Shown: piece by piece, positions 1-11,500 of the stretch | How the letters are laid out: each line of letters starts with the position of its first letter | Numbering within the stretch: position 1 is the first letter of the stretch | NCBI RefSeq assembly: GCF_963576545.1 | Contig: NC_083651.1 | Coordinates: 13,997,124 to 14,061,123 of the forward strand | Direction of reading: 5' to 3' | Origin: Limanda limanda | Lineage: Eukaryota; Chordata; Actinopteri; Pleuronectiformes; Pleuronectidae | Length of the DNA: 64,000 nucleotides | Position numbers and translations under genes: made by a program | Notes under the pieces: model-generated | Seen by the model: only the letters and a program-made list of their open reading frames with translations | Told to the model about the DNA's origin: nothing | Database searches by the model: none

Positions 1-124
1 CCTCAACACTTTTAAACTCATATAAGTCCTGATCATGTTCGTGACAGTGTGTGCATGTCTTCTCCGTCACAGCAGCTCTCTAACCGGCCCAGTTTGATCT
101 TTACATATTTATCTATGGGCCCTT

Positions 125-700
125 AATGCAACACTATATGCAACTGTTACTACATTCGAATTTTAGAATATAGGACAAGATGGTGACTGTCCCTTGAACA
201 TGTCAAGGTCCTCTGCACAATTTAAAGGGATAGTTCACCGTAAAAATGAAAATGCACTCATTATCTACTCACCGCTCTGCCGGTGGTGGGGTGGGTGAAG
301 TGTTCGAGTCCACGAAATACTTTTGGAGTTTCAGGGGTAAACAGCGTTGCAGCCAAATCCAATACAATTGGACTAACTGTGGACCATTTCTTCGAATGTA
401 AAAAGCTACAAATTTGACTCGAAATTACATAATTTACACTGTGTTTGATCTTTAAAAAGTAGCGATCATTGTATTTGATTTGGCTGCAAGCCTGTTACCC
501 CTGAAACTCCAGAAGTGTTCTGTGAACTCAAACACACCCACCCCTCCATTGGCACAGGGCTGAGTAGATAATGAGCCAATACATGTTTTTTTTATGGACT
601 ATCCCTTTAAGGCAACACTATATGCAATTTTTTTACACTCAAATATTAAAATATTGGACTAAATGGTGTGTTTGAAGGTCTCCTGCACAATTTAAGTTTC
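125..700 (+). repeat. Diverged direct repeat (about 95 bp) flanking the MITE
   Basis: The segment 127-224 and the segment 612-697 share the blocks GCAACACTATATGCAA, a middle part with 'aatat.ggac.a.atggtg', and CCTGCACAATTTAA or CTCTGCACAATTTAA. They lie in the same orientation on either side of the MITE. The second copy lacks about 10 bases. Confidence 0.65.
222..610. mobile_element. TTAA-flanked MITE with long terminal inverted repeats
   Basis: The left end begins TTAAAGGGATAGT and the right end finishes ACTATCCCTTTAA, its inverse. The inverted similarity extends far inward: the segments about 262-365 and 480-575 both carry the complementary blocks for 'attatctactca' and 'gagtttcaggggtaa'. 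TTAA at each edge fits the four-base target of piggyBac-type elements. It has no coding capacity, so it is non-autonomous. I recall the same end sequence as common in fish genomes, but no search was done. Confidence 0.8.
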
Positions 701-2565
701 CAATACCATTTTCTTTTGCTCTCCATTTTATGTCTGTGCCAGTATATGGACAGATAGACCTTGAACGTTGAACCTGTACTAACGCTTTAGATTAATATCA
801 CTTGATACTAGCTATTTTTTTTGTTCTTGGCCTAACATGTATTGTTTCTGCCCCTGTTATTAATGTCGATGAACCATGAATAAACGCTTACCAAGTTGTT
901 AATATTTGACTTTTGCTCCCAATCCTAAACGGCTCTTTGCATAAATTAGACACTGAGATTTTCGCAATCTGGTTCCCATTCAAAAAATGTTCATGTCAAT
1001 GGCTTTTAAGTGAACAACAAAGCATTAGCAGATGATTTATTTACTATTAATAAAACCCCTTACAACTTGACCCAGTCCAAGGAATGACTTATTAGAAATC
1101 GTTTGTGCGTCTCTAATGACCTTAATCCATTTGGAGGGAAGTCTATTTGAACTAATTAATCTCCATCTATTTCTCTTTTTGCAGTAAGTGTGGAATGTCT
1201 GTTGTGTTACTTGGAGAAATATTTATAAGCATGATAAACTGTTTTTATTCCACAATTCTACATTTCCTCCACCGTTCCCTTATCTGAGACAGAATGGGCT
1301 TGGCAGGAAAGTAGTTCCCTCTCCAGAAATATGCTGGCAGTCAGTCTATTGTGTGGTTTATTTATACTCTGCTCTTTATCAAAGGGAATTTCTCCCAGGC
1401 TGCCCCTCAATGGTTCACATGTAGAATAGAGAGAAACAGCGTCTCAAAACCAGGCAGTTGAGCTGAAGTAACGCAAGATGCTGCTTTCCAGCATCTCCCC
1501 AGGCCAACTCACATTTTCCCATTAGATGAAGGAAAATAATAAAAATACAGAGAGAAGATAGTGGGCGAGAGGGAGATAAAGAGATGGGTACATCAGGAGA
1601 GAGAAATTTAAAATAACAGGGAGAGAGGGTGCTGTTTCTGATTTTGTCTGGGCTGGAGAGATATAATACAAACTCCAGAATCTGTCTTAAGGAAGTATTT
1701 CGGTAATGATTAAGATTAACATTAAGAGAGTCTCTTTTTTGTCCCCCTGGCAGAATATACCTGCTTCATGCCAGAACAACAACTTAATACACTTTCTGTT
1801 TGTCTGTCTCTTATTTATGCGGTCAATTTTTTATTATAGGATTTTATAGGATTAAAGTTTTGCCCTTGGGGTGAACTAGTTTTCTTCCTGTTATATGTCG
1901 TAAGATGCAGCATGAATATTATGTGATGTGGTCTTTCCTTAGAGAAAACCGGTGATGATTTGAAGATCTGAATGATTAAAAACCATACAATGTTACTGGG
2001 AAAATAATGAAGTGTATATGTAGCAGTGACCTGTTTACACCAGCTGCTCTGACAACGTGCGGTGTCTCATAAACCAGCTGTGGGTGGGAAGCATGTGACA
2101 ACAAGTGTTCTGTTGTACAGACAACTCAGGGCCTTTAAAACTTAAAGCAAACAACAAAATGCAGATTATGCAACACAATGGCAGTGCAACATTTTCATTA
2201 TCACATTTGACAGTGAGAAACAAAAAAAGAGACAGAAAATGACTCTGTATTCCAAAAACAACCGCTAATAAATATTAAAATAAATAAAACATAAGTGATA
2301 ACTGTCAGGTGAAAACCTTTCATTTAGCTTTTCTATGTTTTTCTTTGCTCTTAATGTCTGACTTAAGACAGTTTTGGAATGAAAGGGTTTCACGTGACAG
2401 CAGAAATATACAAATAAGACCATAAGTAATATTTTAAAAAGTAAACGGCAGAACATATTCACTCAAGTTATATTAGATACGAATTTGCCATATGTTTAAT
2501 TAAATGTACGACATGAATTCCAATGGTAAAAAGACATGACCCTGTAAAGTGCAGTGAACCCGTGC

Positions 2566-5500
2566 TCATACAAAGGTGGGTTTGAGGTCTTCTTTGAACA
2601 CCACAGGGTGCGAGGAGCGGTACAGGCTGGCGAAGCCTTCGTACTCGCTGTCCGAGGAGTCCGAGGAGTCTGAGGAGGAGAGGAGTGAGCCACGCTGCAG
2701 GCAGGAGTCGCAGTACGGACGGTGGTAGTAGCAGTAATCTGTTGAGCTGCTGGAGTCGGAGTCCCAGTACCCACAGGAGTCTCTAATGTGTCTGTGCCGC
2801 TGCTCATTATCCCCACCTGCCTCCACATCAGGAGGATCTGTGTGATTGTTTTCTGTGCAGTGCAACGCTGAACACCTGTGACACCTCGAAGCGCTCCTCC
2901 GACTCTTTCTTTGGGCTTTATGGCTTTCTACCTCCTCCTCCTCCTCCTCCTGTAGCCCAAGGTCACTGTTGTGAACCTGGAGGAAGGTCCCATCCACAGT
3001 CGCCTTGTCATGGTTCCCTCCTGGATGTTGCCTTTCACACTTTTCCTTTATCTTCCCACATCCGGTGTAGAAGCAGGGAGGCGTCAACCCTCTTCTGGAA
3101 GAGTTGAACGGTGGCCGACGTTTTCTCATGGCGTACGGGGAGATGCTGGGGTAACGGAAGAGGACGGGCGGATGAGCGGAGCGTGGCGTCCGCAGGGACA
3201 GCGGCGAGAGCGCAGAGAATTTTGACTCCGAGGGCGTCCTGGCTGATTGACTGGGAGATCGAAGTGCACCTTCCAAGACTGCATCCAGGCTGAGCTCATG
3301 GAGGATCTCCTGCAACTGCTCACTGCTCACAAAGCCAGTCGGTCTCACCTGAGATGTTTGGCCACCATAGTTGCTAAAAGTTTCAACTGGAAAGGGGTTT
3401 AACCCTCTACGGCCCTGTAGGGACGTGACAAAGTTGACGGTCTGCTCCGCTGTCCGAGGTACTCCAGTGGACGGGAGGGACACGGGCTGTTTGAGATCCC
3501 CCCCTGTTCTTGTGTCTTTGTCTGTAGAGCCAGGGATCGACACACTCTTTAGATTGTCACCCGCATACACATCATGAGGGAGCGGGGAGGAAACCGCCCT
3601 GGGGTTCGAGGAGTTCGGAGCAGCGGGACGCTCTGACGACAGCGTAACGCCGGGTGACGAAACAGCAGCAGCAGTGAGGTGAGGAGGTGAGAGTTGAGAT
3701 TGAGCGACTCTCTGAGGTAGAGAAGAGGAAGAGGGGCAGTCGGACTGAAGCTCCGTGGTCTGAGTGGAGGAGGAGTTGAGGTTGGTGGCAGAGGAGTCCA
3801 TGTTCTGGTCCTCGCACGACCGGCTGGCTGACATGAGGCGCAGTAGTTTGTCCTTGGCGTTGCCCACCTGCTCCTGGAGGCTGTCAATCACAGCGTTTTT
3901 CTACAAATTATAAACACAAAAAATATTTGTAGATGTAGAAAAAAACGTTACATCTTAACAAGATTTGCAGTTTTCTATGGAAGCCATTTCCATGGCATGA
4001 AGAATGAGCTAGTATCTCATTATTATGACTTAGAATCTCATAATTATGACTTAGCAACCATAATAATGAGACTTAGTCATAATAATGAGATACTAAGTCA
4101 TAATAATGAGATACTATCTCTATCTCATAATTATGAGATGCTAAGTCATAATTGAGATACACATTTTTTTTTCTTTATGCCAGTGGCTGAAATGGGCTTC
4201 CATAGTTTTCTTACTGAATGTTAAATGTAATATTATTAAGCACAAATTGTATATATATCTATATATTATATTTTCGACTCTATTAAAATGTCATCGGCAT
4301 GCTTTTGTAATGCTATTGAAACCATCAGTTCCTTCAGTCTACCTCATATGAAAAGGCTATGTCTGAATGAGTAGCACTAAATATGAAGAACAGCCAAGGT
4401 CAATGGGAGTACAACTGGTTTTGCATGTAGTTTTGCATTTGGTCACTAACTGGAAAAATGCAATGGCAATCCATATAGCAGCTGCTGATATTTCAGTCTG
4501 GACCAATGAGATCTCTATTAACAAACCCTGCATGTCAGATGACAGCCAATGGGCCCCGAGATTGGGACCAAAGTGGTGGATTGATTGACAGATGAACATT
4601 ACCACGAGTATGACTGAGCATCAATATATCCGACTGTGCTTTCTAATGGCAGATACCACCAGGAATAATGTTAAAGAGAAGTGTAATCTAAATAGCTGAC
4701 ACCAACATGCTCCCAGAAATTCAGTTATCTTCTATTTCATTCTTTTTAGGTATCAGATCAGTACTGCTGCCGTACCTCATTGAGGAGTTTTTTCATGGAG
4801 TTGTTCTCGCCCAGCAGGTAGTAGATCTCATCCTGGCTGTACGCAGACGGCTGGCTCTTGCTGGGGCTGCTGAAATACTTCGCCATCTGACCCGGGTTGT
4901 TCTGATCCTCTTCAAACTGCCGCCACTGGGTGAGCTGTGTAAGAAGGTTTGGAGGCGTTAAAGAATGCACAGATCGTCACGCTGACTTTCAGCTAAACAT
5001 AGCCGGCAGCACTGAGATAAAAAAAAAGAAAGCAGGGAGGAGGACAAGTAGTAAGAGTTACAGATGCAGGGCTGCTTGCAGGTCGTTTAGGTGCACACCT
5101 CATTCCATTCTGACGTGCAGGGAACACTGTTTCAGTGTTTTATGTTGTGGGAGATTTATTGGTCTTGTGTACTTATGTTTGTTTACCTGCAGGGTTGAAG
5201 GCAGCGCTGCTTGTCAGCAGGACAGTAAATTGTTGTGCCTGGTATTTCAAAGTTTAGTTTTGGAATTTTAATGTTATATTGTTATATTTTCCCTGCAGAG
5301 CACCAGTGGGCCACTTGCTGCCCTTGCCTTGGGACTATTTTCTTTCGCTTTTAATTGCTGGGGTTGCTTTTTCTGCCTACTCCGCCCTGGAGAGTGAGCT
5401 CATAGCAGAAAAAACATACTGGTACATGTATTACCCGTGGGGTGAACTGGTTTTCTTTTTTTATTGCTATTGGTTGCTTACTGAGTCAACTTGTTGTCTC

Positions 5501-8500
5501 CTTAAGTTGTCACTTTAAGTACTGTAGGGTTGGTCCCAGATATGCAGTCAGGACGGGCTTTACACTGTTAGTGTGAAAATGTTGTGCTGTGTTAACTCAA
5601 TTGATGTGCAGGAGTAATGAAATCAGTGGGCACTGGTGTACATTTGGAGGTCAGCCAAAGTAGAGCCGAACTTCTCCTTCATTGTCATTCCTTATATGAT
5701 AGCGACCTGTTCAGGGTGTAACATGTAGAAATACACACGTTAAAAGGAAACGTCACCGGGATGTTTGACCAGGTGTGTTTGAACGTGTTACTCAACGTTC
5801 AGATATTTCCTTCCTCTCTCCAGTGAAGAGGCATTCCTTTATCGTCACATAAACCTACTCGCAGAAACCCGGAGAGTCGTAAATCCGTTTGCAGCAGCCT
5901 ACGTAATTTTGACTCATAAACACTTTCTGTGTGAATCACCCTCCTCTGATAGATTCGGCGAATCCAACACGCATTTAGAAAAAGGGCGGAGCGGGCACCA
6001 AAGTCACTCACAACGTTTCCCGGTTATGTCGAAACAAGAAGGGGAGGTCATACAAGTATCTGTCATTCGTCTGTCTGTTTGTCATATGTCTGTCTGATTA
6101 ACAGTCTATATCCACAGACGGTTCCCAGACAGGGTCATCTGATAGTTCTCCCTTAAAAAATAAAATTCCTCCCACAACACTTCAAAAGCATTTCAAATGA
6201 ATATAGTTTCTTTCTTCCTCAGCACACTCATGCATCTTTTGTTTGTTTTCCTCTGACCTGAGGCACAAACAGCATACAGTTAGTGGCTAGTGTGCACATG
6301 AAGATGGCTCCAGCCACGGTGCTGTAGACCAGGTTGGGCCAAGCGTGCAAGAAGACGGACACAGGGATGACCACGGCCGAGGAGAGGGTGACCAGGGTGA
6401 CAGCGGTTATGATTGTGGGAGACTGGTTGACTGGAGGGTGGCTGACGTTGCTGGTCAACCCTGCCAGGTAAGTGCCGTAGAGGAGGAGACTGCCCTGAGG
6501 AAAGATGGAGGAGACAAAGGGCAAAGATGATGTGAAGCAACAAGTTGAAATCCCTTAGTTAATGCAGGTTAAGACAGATATGACTTACCTTCTGAACAGC
6601 AATAATGATGGCCCATAGATCTGAGTAGACACAAGAGCAAGAGTCCATCTGTGACAATGTGTAGGAAACGTCTCTGTCCACCACCTACATCAGAAAATAA
6701 CAAGCTTTAGTAATGACTTTAAATCTGATTATATTTTGGGAATATATAGTCGACACTATAGTCCCCACACTGTTCTTCCATTCTTTGCAAAATCCCTGTT
6801 CGATTCTACCTGGACAGCAGCTGCGACAGACCGTGAACACCTGATGGGGTCTGTGAGGTTCCAGAAGGTGAGAACCAGCAGGTCCACCAGGATCAACAAA
6901 GCCACCAAGCCCATCAGCTGGATGTCTCGGATGATCTGAGACAGAAATCGGCGTCAAATAGAGATCACACCCAAAAACAAGGTTGTTTTATCGAGAGCTA
7001 CCTCTGTGTTTCCCAACACTCAAGGGATACTATGAGTCTCTGACTGTAATTGGACTAAGAATCACAGTGTAAGTTGATCCAGTTTTGCATAATAGAAAAC
7101 ATGTGACAGAATTTATTTATATCTCTTTGCTTGTTCGTCATTGCTTTAATTTTAACTGAAGTATTTTGAGATATGCCGCTATATACTTAAGAAATATAAA
7201 CAAATAAATATGAAAATTACAGAAAATATGTTGACTGAGGAAGCTGAAGCTGAAAGTGTCGGTCATACTATGTTTTTTATGTTTTTATTTAAATCGATAT
7301 TAAAACTATATTTTTTACCAATACTTTTTTAGACCTCATGTCTGCTTTGCTTCTGCATATCCCAGCCTAAAGCTCAAACTGTTTATTAAATGTAAAAAAA
7401 AAGGTGTAAAAGGTTACTGCATGATGGAGTGAGGAGTGAGTGAAGAGCAGGCCTCACCACTCTCTTGTCGGGCAGTCGCTGGGTGAAAACCCGGTACAGT
7501 CTCCACGTCTTCCCCAAAATCGGACCGAACACCAGGGTACTGCCCACACACAGAGTCCACATTCGAGCCTGGAAAGTAGGAGAAAACGCTGCATCATTTC
7601 CTGACTGAGATTTAATCAACAATATGATAGAGAACGGAGACTGATGTGGCGTGAGCGCTTACTTGGATCACAGCCGAAGATGCTCCACCGTGCCAGTGTG
7701 TGCGTTCATCCACGGCAAATAGGAAGCCACTGCTGTAGGTGAGGAGACTCCCCACCAGAGTCAGGATGTTCAGATTAGGACTGGACATCTTCACTATCCT
7801 GGGGACACGACACATGCCACAATTAAGCTTCAGTAAATTAATCATTAGAGCTTTTATACTATGCGTTTCTCAATTTTTTTACTGCACCTGTTGTTCTTGA
7901 AGCGCAGCGTGAAGAGGAGGAAGCAGAAGGCCAGCAGGATGCCACCGGAGAGCAGCGTCCACACCACAGCACTCAGCACCGGGGAGAGCGAGCACCTCGG
8001 GAGCTCCACTGCCAGCTGCACACACACACACATGCACATGGACACGCCTTAGAATCATATCTGATGTATCGGACAGGTCGTTTTTATACATCTACGTCAT
8101 TGGAGTATTGTTTATATGTATTCAAAACTTTCACTTTGGTGGAAAACAAACAGAAAAGAGTGAACAGGGTGCATTTGACTAGACAAAACTTTATTAAAAG
8201 AGATAAAACAGAGCAAGAATCATCATGCAAAACGTTTTCTAACTTTAACTAAAAGGGCACTCAGTAGAGCACATCCCTCCACCAAGGCCCAACAATCTCC
8301 ATTTGAAGGAAAACACATTTTAATTCACTGGATCCACATTTTTATTTGTAGCTGCACCAAATTGCACATAATCATCTGTCCACTGAACATATCTTCAATC
8401 AAGATCCATGAATTATTCAGTGGGATAATGCCCTTTTTCAAAATGTTAAAGAAAGAGAAAAAATAATCCTGGATCCACCCCCTGATCCAGATCCGCACCA

Positions 8501-11500
8501 AAAGGTAATGGTTTCTTCCGTGACCCATACCACATCCTTCCAACCAAATTTCCTGGTAATCTGTCGGGTAGTTTTTGCGTAATCCTGCTTACAAATAAAC
8601 AAACAAACAAACACAGACAAAAACATAACCTCCTTGGCAGAAGTGATGATACAAAAAGAGCTGAAAGCATTCAAGCCGATTTTTAGACATTGACAGGCGA
8701 GATGATCAGAGGTGCAGAGTTGATGCCACCATGATTTCGCCGCGGGTTGAAGTAGGGGAAGAGTTTCTCATTGAAAGAGTACCCGGTGAAGGAGTAAATA
8801 TGGGAAGCAGATTCAGCATTGTAAAAAGAGACCTGCCCCCACTCAACATCCACATAGACCCCGACTCTCTGCGGCTTCTCCACCAGCGGCACACAGACCG
8901 GAGTGCTGCTGAGCGCCCAGTAGCTCTTGTCCCTTCTCATCCCCAGGGTCCAGTAGCCTCCTTCGGGGTTGAGCATACTTCCTCCTTTTCTGTTGACGGA
9001 TTCCAGCCCGACTCCGATATCCCACTCTGTCTTCCCTTTCACTTGGACCTCGTAGTAGAACCTGCCACAGGAGAAACCCTGCTTCCCCAGAATACTAACA
9101 CCGGGGTAGAACCTCTCGGGGTTGTCCGGGAGGCTCAGCGCCACATCGCCGTGATGAACCTGTTTCCTGTTCTCAGACAGCACCAGTTTGGGATGGGCCG
9201 TGTCCATGTCCAGAGTCACATCCACAGCAAACTGCTGAACCCTTATAAACTCGCTCTCACACAACCTCTTCACCTCGGTCTTGACGGTCTCCTCCAGCTG
9301 AGTGACCACTCTCCGGACCGCTCTCCTCACCGTGCCCACGTACACAGCGCTCTCCACCTCAGTGTCGGACCAGTCTTTGGTGGCTGGATGTGCAGATAAA
9401 GCTGGAAAGCTCTGGAGAAGGTAAAAGTCATCATCAGAGTGTGAGAGCTGCTCCAGCTCTGTGCTTCTTCGCCTCAGCTCATCGATCTCCTGCTCCAGCT
9501 CAGCGACGAGTCCCCTCGCCTTGCTTTCAACTTGTTTCTGCTTTGCACCGATCGCCTCCACCACCTCCGTCTGTCCTCTCTGGACAATCTGCAGCAGTTT
9601 GGTGAAGACTTGCAAACTATCCTCAATCTCTCTTTCTGTGCTTCCTTTGCTGAGCTCAAAGGTTTTGTCAATTTTGCTGATTCTCTGCTGTCGTCCTTTG
9701 ATCCTTTCTTCCACCTCTTGGTTTACCTTCATGATCTGAGCTCTCTTTTCTCTGCTCTCGTCTTCAATAGGAACCGTTTGATGTGCCTTGTGGTCTCTCT
9801 TGATGCACAGCTGGCACACGTACGACTGGTCGGTGCTGCAGAACAGCTCCAGGAGTTTATCGTGCTTCTCACACACTCTGTCTCTCATGTCCATGGTGGG
9901 ATTGACCAGCCGGTGTTTTTTGAAGGTGCCTAGAACATGATGAGGCTCAAGATGAGTCTCACAGAAGGAGGCCAAACAGTCCAGGCAGGATTTCTGAGCC
10001 TTGACTCTTTTCCCGACGCACACGTCACATGAAACGTTTCCTGAACATCGGTCCCCTGTGCCGGCTTCGCTTTTGTCTTTTTTCTCCAACGCCTTCTTGA
10101 ACTGGGAGGCCACCTCTGAGATGAAGGTGTTCACTTTGAGCTCGGGCCTCCGGGAGAACTTCTGCTTGCACATAGGGCACTGCGACACATTCGCGCTCTT
10201 CCAGTATCCCTGTACGCAGTCTCTGCAGAAGTTGTGCCCGCAAGGAGTGGAGACCGGCTGGTCAAGCAGATCCAGACAGATGGGGCAGAGGAGCTGCTCC
10301 TTAGACAACACACTGCCGGCAGACGCCATATCTGGGAACACATCCAGAGATAAAAGCAGGTGGGATTTTAGAGAACAAATTGGCTGTATTGCTTGTATGT
10401 TTTTTTCTTTGCACTGTACTATCAGTGCTGAATACAGTTGTTCCTCGTGAGCCGACTACTTCCACGAATAGTAACAAATGTACGGTGTTAAATTTCATCA
10501 GAGGATGTTTCATTGTAGCAACTACTTTTCATGTCAGGGGAGTAAAACATGCAATAATAAAGACGGACTGTTTAGATGTTAAAACTAAATAAAACAGTAC
10601 ATTAAAAATTCTATCTTGTCTCATAATGCATTACCATAGCAAAGCAAAAACAGCTCCCTCTTCCCTTTCCCCTGGGTGAAGATCTACACTTTGAGATCGA
10701 CACATAAATGATCAACATGAAGCACGAACGAAATCAAAGAGATAACTCACCTAGCTTCTGTGTGTTGTAGAGCGGAGAGGAGTGTGTTTGTGTTTCCAGA
10801 AGACGCGGCGCCTCTGCTGCTTTCGTTTCTATTTGGAAAGTCACATTACACGCTCCTGTGCCGCGGCCTCATGTTGCTGATCTCCACTCGCTCTTCTCTT
10901 AAAGGCACCAGTGACTGTGATCATACTAAACATAGCCGCGCCAGTCCTTCCCACTAACCTCTCCAGATCCCAACAGCTGAACTGACCTCTTGAGTAGATT
11001 AAGAACACAATTCACTAACATAAAATAGTAGACACAAACAACTTTCAAAAGTGGTTTTAAAATGCTGGATAAACTTTGTAATTGTAATTTAATTGACTTT
11101 TAACTGAGTCTAAATAATTTCTATAATAAACATTCAACTGAAATATCTATCTATATAACTTGCAGGGTTTATTTTTGCCCTTTAACCTTTTGGAAGGCCC
11201 AGAAATATTCTGCTGGTCAGAAAAGCTGGATTTTATGGAGCTTTGTCTGCAAACATGTGGACAAGTATTAGCCTGGGGGTGTGTCAGCAGCACTGTGATT
11301 TTTTTTTGTGTCCGCATGTATATATACAGTATATAAATACACAGACAAATGTGTGTGTACATGGCATTTTCATACCTCAGGCATTATATGTACACCATAT
11401 TTATAGATTTACTTTTGCATGTGCATGTGCATGTGTGTTTGTGTGTGCAACGGGGACAGAGAGGAATTAGAATTCCTCCGCAAAGGCCCAACAGACGCCT

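Larger units (their letters stand above)
1..2565. other. gpr156 3' flank and probable 3' UTR
   Basis: No exon of another gene is recognisable here. The part next to the gpr156 stop codon is probably its 3' UTR. A minus-strand AATAAA lies at 1830-1835 and could end the transcript, but this is a weak guess. The left end holds a TTAA-flanked MITE and a duplicated segment, listed separately. The short open frames at 1188-1424, 2035-2223 and 2265-2462 have no recognisable domain and look like chance. Confidence 0.5.

Noticed and set aside
5279..5518. Hydrophobic 79-codon plus-strand frame in a gpr156 intron
   Set aside because: Opposite strand to the gene, contains a repeat-like block also seen near 1868, and no family match.
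8731..9399. 222-codon plus-strand frame opposite the TRIM gene
   Set aside because: It is an antisense shadow of the SPRY-coding sequence and resembles no protein family.
10330..10341. Extending the TRIM protein four codons upstream
   Set aside because: The upstream codon is GTG, and CCCAG immediately before ATG 10329 looks like a splice acceptor, so these bases are probably intron.
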